Assembly: GCF_020885975.1 (NCBI RefSeq)
Contig: NZ_AP025183.1
Span: 310,001 to 374,000 of the forward strand
DNA: 64,000 bases
Direction: 5' to 3'
Origin: Flavobacterium ammonificans
Lineage (GTDB): Bacteria > Bacteroidota > Bacteroidia > Flavobacteriales > Flavobacteriaceae
The notes beneath the pieces are model-generated. The model was not told where the DNA came from, ran no database searches, and saw nothing but the letters and a program-made list of their open reading frames with translations. A program made the position numbers and the translations under genes. This document shows, one piece after another, positions 1 through 7,415 of the stretch; position 1 is the stretch's first letter; every line of letters begins with the position of its first letter.

Positions 1-612
1 ACCCCAAGACCCGATAAGAAAAGTATAATGGGCGAAATGATTTTAAAACATTATGCTTCCGCACCCAAAAATATTGGATTGCATTTTGAAAAATACGATT
101 CGTTTATTGTTCCTCCTATCATTAAAGAAGAAATTCAGCAAGCTAAGCCGAAAAACTTAGGACATATTACTGTTTACTTACCTTCATTTGACATATCCTG
201 TTTAGAAAAAGCATTCCGGAATATGCCAAACCAAGAATTTCATTGGTTTCTGAATGACATCAAAACAAAACAAAAATTAGGAAATATCACATACTATCCT
301 GTAAATCAAGCCGATTTTAATGAAAGTCTAATCAATTGTCATGGAATAATCACTGGCGGGGGATTTGAGACTCCAGCAGAAGCATTATTCCTTAGAAAAA
401 AAATACTGAGTATCCCAATTCAAAAACACTACGAACAAGAATGTAATGCTGCGGCATTGAAAAAAATGGGCGTACCAGTAGTTTATGAAGTCGGTGATGA
501 CTTTGATAGTGTAATTGAAAATTGGCTAAATACAGATACTCCAATGCCTTTGATTCAAGCCAATGAAATCAATGCAACATTACAATATCTATTTGACACC
601 TATAAAGATTAA
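1..612 (+). CDS. Glycosyltransferase family protein, C-terminal part (5' end outside window)
   Basis: The frame is open from base 1, so the gene starts upstream of the window; the first internal ATG at 28 is probably not the start. The visible 203 residues resemble the C-terminal donor-binding half of a GT-B (MurG/MGT-like) glycosyltransferase. They carry the glycine-rich stretch ITGGGFETPAEAL, followed by a segment (KKILSIP, then HYEQECNAAAL) typical of nucleotide-sugar binding in this group. Proteins of this type in Flavobacteriia are usually about 340 residues and cytoplasmic or membrane-associated. The sugar donor and acceptor cannot be inferred. A terminator hairpin follows directly. Confidence 0.75.
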   Translation, partial: TPRPDKKSIMGEMILKHYASAPKNIGLHFEKYDSFIVPPIIKEEIQQAKPKNLGHITVYLPSFDISCLEKAFRNMPNQEFHWFLNDIKTKQKLGNITYYPVNQADFNESLINCHGIITGGGFETPAEALFLRKKILSIPIQKHYEQECNAAALKKMGVPVVYEVGDDFDSVIENWLNTDTPMPLIQANEINATLQYLFDTYKD

Positions 613-616
613 AATC

Positions 617-636
617 AAGCTCCTTTTTTGGGGCTT
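617..636 (+). terminator. Rho-independent terminator after the glycosyltransferase
   Basis: Inverted repeat AAGCTCC (617-623) and GGGGCTT (630-636), with one G-U pair and a T6 loop, followed by a run of seven T. It sits five bases after the stop codon. Confidence 0.75.
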
Positions 637-671
637 TTTTTATTCCCATTTATTTTCCCATTTATTTCAAT

Positions 672-679
672 TACTTTTG
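672..679 (+). promoter_or_regulatory. -7 promoter element for the LuxE-like gene
   Basis: TACTTTTG matches the Bacteroidota TAnnTTTG consensus. Only 14 bases separate it from the TTG start at 694, so the leader would be very short. No clear -33 TTG is visible. Confidence 0.5.
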
Positions 680-693
680 TGAAAAAATAATTC

Positions 694-1674
694 TTGATTT
701 CATCTCACGATATATTTACCATTAGTAATCAAAAGCAGTTTGACAAAATCGCTTTGAAAATTTTTCGTTTTCAATACGAGAATAATCTAGTGTACCGTGA
801 ATTTTGTGATTTTTTAAAAACGGATGTCCAAAAAGTAAAATCAATTGAGCAAATTCCGTTTTTACCCATTCAGTTTTTCAAAAGTCATTCAGTGATTTCT
901 TCTACTAATCCTATAGAAACTACTTTTACTAGTAGTGGCACAACAGGAATGATCACGAGCAAACATTTAGTTACTGACCTAGGGATTTATGAAGAGAGCT
1001 ACCGCAAAGGATTTTCTCAATTCTATGGCAACATTGAAGATTATGTAGTAGTAGCATTGCTTCCGTCTTATTTAGAAAGAGAAGGCTCTTCCTTAATTCA
1101 TATGGTTGATGATTTAATTCAACTTTCCAATCAAGATGAAAGCGGTTTTTACCTTCACAATTATGACGAACTCATTGCTAAATTAATTCAACTAGATCAT
1201 GCTGGACAAAATGTAATTTTAATTGGAGTTACGTATGCCCTATTAGATTTGGTTGAAAAACATTCATTCCAATTAGAAAACACAATCATTATGGAAACCG
1301 GAGGAATGAAAGGAAAACGCAAAGAAATGATTCGCGAAGAATTGCACCTAGAACTCTGCAATGGATTTGGTGTTAAATCAATACATTCCGAATATGGAAT
1401 GACCGAACTATTGTCACAAGCTTATTCATTGGGTGAAGGAATTTTCGAATGTCCGTCATGGATGCAAATTCTGGTTCGAGACACTGAAGATGCATTATCT
1501 TATGTTCGAGAGGGTAAAACTGGAGGTATTAACGTAATTGATTTAGCCAATATCAATTCCTGTTCATTTATTGCTACTCAAGATTTAGGGAAAAAATACC
1601 CTAATGGTAGTTTTGAAATTTTAGGCCGATTTGATCATTCTGATATTAGAGGGTGTAATTTAATGGTGGTTTAA
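694..1674 (+). CDS. LuxE-like acyl-protein synthetase / acyl transferase
   Basis: This 326-residue protein belongs to the LuxE/PaaK branch of the ANL adenylating superfamily. Visible signatures are the phosphate-binding loop TSSGTTG (about residues 80-86) and the A5-type motif EYGMTE (about 234-239). It is shorter than full acyl-CoA ligases and is usual length for the LuxE-like proteins of Flavobacteriia. The start is TTG at 694: no in-frame ATG lies at this point, a TAnnTTTG element ends just upstream, and the protein then begins MISSHDIF. The substrate is unknown and no lux or fatty-acid partner gene lies beside it. Its 3' end overlaps the convergent DUF3078 gene by 15 bases. Confidence 0.75.
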   Translation: MISSHDIFTISNQKQFDKIALKIFRFQYENNLVYREFCDFLKTDVQKVKSIEQIPFLPIQFFKSHSVISSTNPIETTFTSSGTTGMITSKHLVTDLGIYEESYRKGFSQFYGNIEDYVVVALLPSYLEREGSSLIHMVDDLIQLSNQDESGFYLHNYDELIAKLIQLDHAGQNVILIGVTYALLDLVEKHSFQLENTIIMETGGMKGKRKEMIREELHLELCNGFGVKSIHSEYGMTELLSQAYSLGEGIFECPSWMQILVRDTEDALSYVREGKTGGINVIDLANINSCSFIATQDLGKKYPNGSFEILGRFDHSDIRGCNLMVV

Positions 1675-2613
1675 AAATGTATAAACCAGTCCAACTCCTA
1701 ACATTTGTCTTATCTGGAGTTTTGGACCCAATGTTACTTGTTTGCCATCAATTTGTTTTTTAGCTTTAATATCATCATCATAAATGAATTGCGCACCAAT
1801 ATTTACTTTTACATGTTGATTTACGGTTAAATCCAATCGAAAGTCATAATCAATATCAATATTCCCAAATTTGTTGATATAATCAGAAAAGAGGACTAAT
1901 TTATTTACCCAAACGACATTTTTAGCAATTTCTTTTTTATAATAACTTGAAAACAAAAAACCCAACTCAGTCCTAGTTTGTTTTCCATTTGTAATAATTA
2001 AACCATTCGAATCAACAACTGCCTCAGTCACACCAAATGCACCTTGATTGGCTAAAGTTTGATCCAATACAAAGGTAGTTTTAAAAGTAAAAGGAGAGAT
2101 ATAAAATATTCTATGTTTCGATTTACTAGCATTTTCTGTTCCCACACCTAAAAATATATAAGCCGGCGCAAACAATCTAGAAATTGCTTTCTCAGTATTA
2201 GGATAAGCATATCCATTACTAAACTGTGTGTTAAAATTAAATTTAGCTGAATGATACCAGTTTGTAATTGAGTCTTTTCTATAACCAAAAGTGGAACTCA
2301 ATTGAATTAAATCATCCGTTTTTCGTAAATCAACCCCATCTTGCTTGTTGAGACCATAGCGAACAATTAATTCATTTACCCATTTCTGATTTCCTTTGGT
2401 GTACACTCTAGAAAAATCTCCTTTTATTAAACCTGAGATAGCACTATTACCTCCAGCACTCCAGTTTACAAAGGCAATCTGCGAAATATCAAATCCAACT
2501 TTGTTTTTGTTTCTCCAATGAGATAAAGAGTCCTTAGGTTGTAATTGAATAGTATCTTGACTAAAGACTGACAATGAAAAAATAAAAAACAAACAACTTA
2601 ATTTAAGCTTCAT
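1660..2613 (-). CDS. DUF3078 domain-containing protein, probably outer-membrane
   Basis: A 317-residue protein with a clear signal peptide (cleavage near FSQD at residues 17-20). The rest is rich in alternating hydrophobic and polar segments ending with aromatic residues, and finishes LVYTF, which suggests an outer-membrane beta-barrel. The region around QIAFVNWSAGGNSAISGL (about residues 46-63) is the hallmark of DUF3078. The function of the family is not known. It lies 19 bases downstream of dxs on the same strand and is probably cotranscribed. The 3' end overlaps the LuxE-like gene on the other strand. Confidence 0.8.
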   Translation of the reverse strand: MKLKLSCLFFIFSLSVFSQDTIQLQPKDSLSHWRNKNKVGFDISQIAFVNWSAGGNSAISGLIKGDFSRVYTKGNQKWVNELIVRYGLNKQDGVDLRKTDDLIQLSSTFGYRKDSITNWYHSAKFNFNTQFSNGYAYPNTEKAISRLFAPAYIFLGVGTENASKSKHRIFYISPFTFKTTFVLDQTLANQGAFGVTEAVVDSNGLIITNGKQTRTELGFLFSSYYKKEIAKNVVWVNKLVLFSDYINKFGNIDIDYDFRLDLTVNQHVKVNIGAQFIYDDDIKAKKQIDGKQVTLGPKLQIRQMLGVGLVYTFLNHH

Positions 2614-2632
2614 ATGTAATACAAAAAATGAA

Positions 2633-4405
2633 TTATAGGTATTGACTAAAAACCTTTTCTAAACTCAAAACGTCAATTTTGCAATATTGTTGTAATTCCA
2701 AAACAGTTCCTTGTTCGATAAAAACATCTGGAACTCCAAGAATTTGAATTTTACTGTGATAATTATTGGCTGCCGCGAATTCCAGAATTGCACTTCCAAA
2801 ACCTCCTGAAATAACCCCGTCTTCAATGCTAATTATCGTTTCAAATTTAGAAAAAATAGTATGTAAAAGCTTTTCATCCAAAGGTTTTACAAACGGAAAA
2901 TCAAAATGTGCAAAAGCAGATGGATTTTGCAAATTTTCCAAAGCTTGTATCACATTATTGCCAATTGTTCCATTAGATACAACCGCAACTTTTGTTCCTT
3001 CTTTTAAACAGTTGGCTTTGCCAATGGTAATTTTTTGATATGGACTTTTCCAATTTGTATTTTGTCCGCGACCTCTAGGGTAACGAATCGCAATAGGATG
3101 TTCCAATCCCAATTGAGCCGTATATAAAATATTTTGTAAAGCAGTTTCATTTATTGGCGAAAACACCATCATATTAGGTATGCAACGAAGGTAAGCCAAG
3201 TCAAAAATACCATGATGTGTAGCGCCATCCTCTCCTACCAATCCCGCACGATCCAAACAGAAAATAACCGGTAAATTTTGCAAAGCTACGTCGTGAATCA
3301 GTTGATCATAGGCTCTTTGTAAAAAAGTGGAATAAATATTACAAAAAACGACCATTCCTTGTGTTGCCATTCCAGCAGCTAAAGTAACCGCGTGCTGTTC
3401 TGCAATTCCAACATCAAAAGCTCGGTTGGGTAAGGCATCCATCATCAACTTAAGCGAACTTCCAGTAGGCATTGCTGGAGTAATTCCGATGATTTTTTCG
3501 TTTTTTTGTGCCAAATCCAAAATCGTTTCACCAAAAACATCTTGGTATTTTGGCGGCAAATTAGCTTCCGATTTAGGAATTATTTCTCCTGTATTAGCGT
3601 CAAATTTTCCTGGCGCATGGTATTGCACTTGATTTTCTTCGGCTTGCTGCAGTCCTTTACCTTTGGTAGTAATTACGTGCAAAAACTTTGGCCCTTTTAC
3701 TTTTTTAAGTCGCTCTAATTCTTCAATTACAGCCTGGATGTTGTGTCCGTCAATTGGTCCTGAATAATCAAAATTCAAGGACTTAATCATGTTATTTTGC
3801 TTAGGATTTTTGCCTTCTTTAACGGCTGTCAAATAGTTTTTCAATGCTCCAACGCTTGGATCTATCCCAATAGCGTTATCATTTAGAATCACTAATAAAT
3901 TAGCATCGGTAACTCCAGCGTGATTCAGTCCTTCAAAAGCCATTCCTGAGGCTATCGAAGCGTCCCCAATAACCGCAATATGCTGTTGTTCTATATTCCC
4001 TTTCAAATTTGCGGCAATAGCCATTCCTAAAGCTGCCGAAATGGAAGTTGATGAATGACCTACGCCAAAAGCATCGTATTCACTTTCGTCTCGTTTTGGA
4101 AAACCTGAAATACCGTGAAGTTGTCTGTTAGTGTGAAATTGATCTCTTCGACCAGTAAGTATTTTATGTCCGTAAGCTTGATGGCCTACGTCCCAAATCA
4201 AAGAATCGTTAGGCGTATCAAAAACATAATGCAAAGCAATCGTCAATTCTACTACTCCCAAACTAGCACCCAAATGCCCTTCTTTTACCGAAACCACATC
4301 GATAATGAAATCGCGCAACTCTTGAGCAAGTTGTGGCAATTGATTGACATCGAGTTGACGTAAATCGGCGGGACTGTTAATGCTTGAAAGTAAATTGTTT
4401 GACAT
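2633..4405 (-). CDS. dxs: 1-deoxy-D-xylulose-5-phosphate synthase
   Basis: Thiamine-diphosphate enzyme that condenses pyruvate and glyceraldehyde 3-phosphate in the first step of the MEP isoprenoid pathway. Transketolase-like domains appear in order: the N-terminal TPP-binding region with GHQAYGHKILTGR and GDASIASG...NDN, the central pyrimidine-binding part with GIAEQHAVTLAAGMA, and a C-terminal domain. An ATG 15 bases upstream exists, but MSNNLLSS at 4405 is preferred because the TACATTTG promoter element lies between the two. This gives 590 residues, close to the family norm. It shares a 37-bp divergent promoter region with tadA. Confidence 0.97.
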   Translation of the reverse strand: MSNNLLSSINSPADLRQLDVNQLPQLAQELRDFIIDVVSVKEGHLGASLGVVELTIALHYVFDTPNDSLIWDVGHQAYGHKILTGRRDQFHTNRQLHGISGFPKRDESEYDAFGVGHSSTSISAALGMAIAANLKGNIEQQHIAVIGDASIASGMAFEGLNHAGVTDANLLVILNDNAIGIDPSVGALKNYLTAVKEGKNPKQNNMIKSLNFDYSGPIDGHNIQAVIEELERLKKVKGPKFLHVITTKGKGLQQAEENQVQYHAPGKFDANTGEIIPKSEANLPPKYQDVFGETILDLAQKNEKIIGITPAMPTGSSLKLMMDALPNRAFDVGIAEQHAVTLAAGMATQGMVVFCNIYSTFLQRAYDQLIHDVALQNLPVIFCLDRAGLVGEDGATHHGIFDLAYLRCIPNMMVFSPINETALQNILYTAQLGLEHPIAIRYPRGRGQNTNWKSPYQKITIGKANCLKEGTKVAVVSNGTIGNNVIQALENLQNPSAFAHFDFPFVKPLDEKLLHTIFSKFETIISIEDGVISGGFGSAILEFAAANNYHSKIQILGVPDVFIEQGTVLELQQYCKIDVLSLEKVFSQYL

Positions 4406-4409
4406 GGTG

Positions 4410-4417
4410 CAAATGTA
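4410..4417 (-). promoter_or_regulatory. -7 promoter element for dxs
   Basis: TACATTTG on the minus strand, with only four bases between its G and the dxs ATG. Transcription should start at or next to the start codon, so the mRNA would be leaderless or nearly so. Confidence 0.6.
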
Positions 4418-4430
4418 CAAATTGAATTCA

Positions 4431-4438
4431 TATTTTTG
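4431..4438 (+). promoter_or_regulatory. -7 promoter element for tadA
   Basis: TATTTTTG matches TAnnTTTG. Four bases (CTAA) separate it from the tadA ATG, mirroring the arrangement on the dxs side. Confidence 0.6.
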
Positions 4439-4442
4439 CTAA

Positions 4443-4886
4443 ATGGAAAACCCTTTCAACGACACTTATTTTATGAAGAAAGCCTTACAAGAAGCCGAAA
4501 TGGCTTTTGAAAAAGGCGAAATTCCCGTAGGTGCGCTAATTGTAATCAACAACACCATCATTGCTCGCACTCATAATCTAACTGAATTACTGCATGATGT
4601 AACAGCTCACGCCGAAATGCAAGCTATCACTTCAGCCGCTAATTTCTTGGGTGGGAAATATTTAAAAGATTGTACTTTGTATGTTACTTTGGAGCCTTGC
4701 CAAATGTGCGCTGGGGCGTTGTATTGGAGCCAAATATCGAAAATAGTGTATGGCGCTAGCGACGAGCAACGTGGATTTGTTTCAATGGGAACGCAATTGC
4801 ATCCCAAAACCGAAGTAATTTCTGGTATTTTAGCTGAAGAAGCTGCCGAACTGATGAAACGCTTTTTTGCGGAACGCAGGAAGTGA
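4443..4886 (+). CDS. tadA: tRNA adenosine(34) deaminase TadA
   Basis: Zinc deaminase that converts the wobble adenosine of tRNA-Arg(ACG) to inosine. The 147-residue protein carries the catalytic HAE motif (His56, Glu58) and the PCQMC motif (Cys86, Cys89), which together bind zinc and activate water. Length is normal for the family. Free-base cytosine or guanine deaminases share this fold, but the small size and the TLEPCQMCAGAL context favour TadA. It is transcribed divergently from dxs and followed by a copy of the structured repeat and the rng terminator. Confidence 0.93.
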   Translation: MENPFNDTYFMKKALQEAEMAFEKGEIPVGALIVINNTIIARTHNLTELLHDVTAHAEMQAITSAANFLGGKYLKDCTLYVTLEPCQMCAGALYWSQISKIVYGASDEQRGFVSMGTQLHPKTEVISGILAEEAAELMKRFFAERRK

Positions 4887-4902
4887 TTTTTACTAATTAA
4901 TC

Positions 4903-4994
4903 CTAGCCCAGATAGAAGCGGCATCCTTTTTAGGTGACTGAGGTTCTCGAAGGCACCAAAAAAGATAGAGCGGATAGCTGGAAATAGCTCCTAA
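4903..4994 (+). repeat. Structured interspersed repeat, copy A
   Basis: One of three related copies in the window (others at 16895-16981 reversed and 53697-53805). It begins TAGCCC and ends GGAAATAGCTCC. The core is a long stem, ATCCTTTTTAGGTG against CACCAAAAAAGAT, around a conserved loop TGAGGTTCTCGAAGG. Short open frames that cross it are artefacts of the repeat. It sits between the convergent ends of tadA and rng. Confidence 0.8.
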
Positions 4995-5031
4995 AACAAG
5001 ATTGATTCGTTCTTCGCAATATGACATAAAA

Positions 5032-5059
5032 AAACCGCCTATCTTTCGAAAGGCGGTTT
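5032..5059 (-). terminator. Terminator of rng
   Basis: Stem AAACCGCCT (5032-5040) and AGGCGGTTT (5051-5059). Read on the minus strand it lies directly after the rng stop and is followed by a run of T. On the plus strand it is also followed by T-rich sequence, so it may work in both directions. Confidence 0.8.
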
Positions 5060-5064
5060 CTTTT

Positions 5065-6618
5065 TTATTCTGAAATACCATTCCCTTTTTTGTCAAAGAA
5101 ATGATATTCTAAATACGTGTAAGCATCACGTGGTATAATTTTCACCCATTTTTTATGTTCAAAGAACCACTTTGAACGTATCGATGGAAAACCTTTGGTA
5201 AGGTAAGCAGCCACAAATGGATGTACATTAAGCACCACATTTGAATGACTTTTTAATACTCTTTCTAGATCTAAAGTAATCTTGTCAATGATTAGAATTG
5301 GCGCTTCAATTTCGCCACTTTCATTATTTGGATCTTCTTCTCTAGTTTTAATATTCATTTCTGGTCTTACTCGTTGACGTGTAATTTGGACTAATCCAAA
5401 TTTACTCGGCGGTAAGATTTTGTGTTTGGCTTTATCATCGCTCATTTCTTCTCGTAAGAAGTCGAACAATACTTTGCGATTTTCAGGATTCGCCATATCG
5501 ATAAAATCAACTACGATGATTCCGCCCATATCGCGAAGACGCAATTGTCTTGCTATTTCGGCGGCAGCAATCATATTCACTTCCATGGCGGTGTCTTCTT
5601 GGTTAGAAGCCTTATTGGAACGATTTCCGCTATTCACGTCAATAACGTGTAAAGCTTCAGTGTGTTCAATAATAAGATACGCTCCTTTACTCATAGAAAC
5701 CGTTTTTCCAAACGAAGTCTTGATTTGTCTCTCTATATTGTATTTCTCAAAAATGGGAGTATCATTGGATTGATAAAACTTCACAATTGATTCTTTGGAT
5801 GGTGCAATTTCTTGCACATAATCCTTGGTTTGTTGGTACAACTCTTCATCATCAATTTGAATACCACTAAAGGTATCGTTAAATACGTCTCGTAAGATAG
5901 ATGAAGCTCTGTTGAGTTCTCCTAATACTTTTGACGGATGATGAGCGGTTGGTAATTTTTTACACATTGCATTCCATCTGCTGAGCAGGTTCTGCAAATC
6001 TTTTTCTAATTCGGCTGTATTTTTGCCTTCGGCTACTGTACGAACAATAACACCAAATCCTTTTGGTTTAACTGATTGCACAAGTCTTTTTAAACGGTCT
6101 TTTTCTTTCTTGTCTTCTATTTTTTGAGAAATAGAAACACGATCAGAAAAAGGAACTAACACAATAAAACGTCCGGCAAGAGATAGCTCAGCGCTAATTC
6201 TCGGTCCTTTGGTTGATATTGGTTCTTTTACGACTTGCACTAAAATCGATTGGTTGGCACTCAAAACATCCATAATGGTGCCATCTTTATCAATTTCATT
6301 GTCAAACTGAAAGGTTTTTAGGGAGAAATCCTTTAATTTACCTGTGCTTACAAGTTTTATGAATTTCAGTTGGGAAGCTAAATTTGGACCTAAGTCGTGA
6401 TAATGTAAAAAGGCATCTTTTTCGAAGCCAACATTTACAAAAGCAGCGTTCAATCCAGCAACTGGTTTTCTGATTTTGGCAATAAAAATATCGCCAACTT
6501 GAAAGTTGCTTTTTTCTTCTTCCTTGTGTAATTCAATTAGTTTTCCATCTTTTAATAAGGCAAAATCTACGGCTTCAGAACTTGATCGAATGATTAATTC
6601 TTTATTCACGCTGTACAT
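5065..6618 (-). CDS. rng: Ribonuclease G (Rne/Rng family)
   Basis: Endoribonuclease of rRNA maturation and mRNA turnover, 517 residues. Order of parts: N-terminal S1 RNA-binding domain (about 38-125), then the RNase E/G catalytic core with metal-binding aspartates in VIDVNSG (Asp327) and VVDFIDM (Asp371). The CPxC zinc-link motif found in E. coli RNase E/G is not visible after the core, where the sequence reads RPEMNIKTREEDPNNE. No long C-terminal scaffold is present, so RNase G rather than RNase E is the better name. It lies downstream of hup and the small basic gene on the same strand, though 249 bases separate it from the latter. Confidence 0.93.
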   Translation of the reverse strand: MYSVNKELIIRSSSEAVDFALLKDGKLIELHKEEEKSNFQVGDIFIAKIRKPVAGLNAAFVNVGFEKDAFLHYHDLGPNLASQLKFIKLVSTGKLKDFSLKTFQFDNEIDKDGTIMDVLSANQSILVQVVKEPISTKGPRISAELSLAGRFIVLVPFSDRVSISQKIEDKKEKDRLKRLVQSVKPKGFGVIVRTVAEGKNTAELEKDLQNLLSRWNAMCKKLPTAHHPSKVLGELNRASSILRDVFNDTFSGIQIDDEELYQQTKDYVQEIAPSKESIVKFYQSNDTPIFEKYNIERQIKTSFGKTVSMSKGAYLIIEHTEALHVIDVNSGNRSNKASNQEDTAMEVNMIAAAEIARQLRLRDMGGIIVVDFIDMANPENRKVLFDFLREEMSDDKAKHKILPPSKFGLVQITRQRVRPEMNIKTREEDPNNESGEIEAPILIIDKITLDLERVLKSHSNVVLNVHPFVAAYLTKGFPSIRSKWFFEHKKWVKIIPRDAYTYLEYHFFDKKGNGISE

Positions 6619-6778
6619 TTTTATCCGAACTTTTGGTTGTTGATATTAAATTTTTGGCTGTTGGTAAATCCTTCAGCTAACAACTATCAACCATCAACTA
6701 TTTAGTAAGGATGGATTAAACAATATTTTTAACAGGTATTGAACCCGGGGAAAACTAGCTGGCAGTGCACAGTTCTAA

Positions 6779-6816
6779 GAAGTCAGTATACTGAATACTA
6801 AAGACTGAAGACTGTT
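6779..6816. repeat. Degenerate heptad repeat in the rng upstream gap
   Basis: Within the 249-base gap 6619-6867, bases 6779-6816 show imperfect seven-base units of the type ACTGAAT / ACTGAAG. The same unit family occurs inside leuS at 38991-39024. The part of the gap at 6635-6702 also has diffuse inverted similarity (GGTTGTTGATA against TATCAACCATCAAC). No gene or clear TAnnTTTG promoter is seen in this gap. Confidence 0.55.
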
Positions 6817-6851
6817 TACTAATTTTCGATTTCAATGAACTTTTAAAAAGA

Positions 6852-6876
6852 AAAAAGTAGTTTAAAACTACTTTTT
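6852..6876 (-). terminator. Terminator after the 30-residue basic gene
   Basis: Almost perfect palindrome, AAAAAGTAGTTT (6852-6863) and AAACTACTTTTT (6865-6876), which overlaps the stop codon of the small gene. On the minus strand T-rich sequence follows. Confidence 0.7.
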
Positions 6877-6960
6877 CTTCTTATGACGGTTAGCTCTCGC
6901 TCTTTTTTTACGTTTGTGCGTCGCTACCTTATGTCTCTTTCTTTTTTTACCGCTTGGCAT
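6868..6960 (-). CDS. Very basic 30-residue protein, probably ribosome-associated
   Basis: A short frame begins MPSGKKRKRHKVATHKRKK and ends in four lysines: 30 residues, almost all Lys, Arg or His. It starts 30 bases after the HU stop and ends in a terminator hairpin, so it is probably cotranscribed with hup. Composition and size resemble tiny ribosomal proteins such as bTHX or bL36, and I recall near-identical small proteins in other Flavobacteriia. I cannot assign it to a named ribosomal protein from sequence alone. The orderly placement between the HU stop and a terminator argues that it is a real gene. Confidence 0.75.
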   Translation of the reverse strand: MPSGKKRKRHKVATHKRKKRARANRHKKKK

Positions 6961-6990
6961 ATCTTGTAGATTTTATGATTAATTACTATT

Positions 6991-7281
6991 TTATTTTGCT
7001 TCGTTATTGATTTTTACGCCTTCTACAAAAACTTTTGCCGGTTTAAAAGCAGGAATATTGTGTGCAGGAATTTTAATTGTTGTATTCTTAGAAATGTTTC
7101 TACCTGTTTTTTCAGCTCTTGTTTTTACAATAAAACTTCCAAAACCTCTTAAATATACGTTATCTCCAGTCTCTAATGAAGTTTTAACTTCATTCATAAA
7201 TGTTTCTACAGTTGCTTGAACATCTCCTTTTTCTAGACCTAATTTCTCTGAAATTTTCGCTACGATATCTGCTTTCGTCAT
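6991..7281 (-). CDS. hup: HU/IHF family DNA-binding protein
   Basis: A 96-residue histone-like protein that bends DNA as a dimer. It shows the family layout: an N-terminal helical dimerisation part (MTKADIVAKISEKLGL), the signature GFGSFIVKTRAEKTGRN at about 46-62, and the beta-arm ending IPAFKPAKVFVEGV. Length and motifs match HU. It is divergent from mutY, with both promoters visible in the 134-base gap, and it heads the minus-strand group with the small basic gene. Confidence 0.95.
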   Translation of the reverse strand: MTKADIVAKISEKLGLEKGDVQATVETFMNEVKTSLETGDNVYLRGFGSFIVKTRAEKTGRNISKNTTIKIPAHNIPAFKPAKVFVEGVKINNEAK

Positions 7282-7325
7282 TTTCTTCCTTATTTATAAA
7301 TGTTGTACTATTTTTTTTGAGTTTG

Positions 7326-7333
7326 CAAATATA
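7326..7333 (-). promoter_or_regulatory. -7 promoter element for hup
   Basis: TATATTTG on the minus strand, about 45 bases before the HU start. A TTG lies 21 bases further upstream and could serve as the -33 element. Confidence 0.65.
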
Positions 7334-7390
7334 TGAATTAAAAAAACAATTATTCAAGCTAATTGATTAAATTTTAATCACATAAACTTT

Positions 7391-7398
7391 TACTTTTG
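7391..7398 (+). promoter_or_regulatory. -7 promoter element for mutY
   Basis: TACTTTTG matches TAnnTTTG and lies 17 bases before the mutY ATG. Confidence 0.6.
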
Positions 7399-7415
7399 CA
7401 AAGAAATAGTTAACA

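Noticed and set aside
4893..5096. 67-codon minus-strand frame over the repeat and the rng terminator
   Set aside because: It is made of repeat copy A and the terminator hairpin, so it is not a gene.
6720..6770. tRNA-like stretch with GAACCCGGGG
   Set aside because: The bases resemble a T arm but no acceptor, D or anticodon arms can be paired around it.
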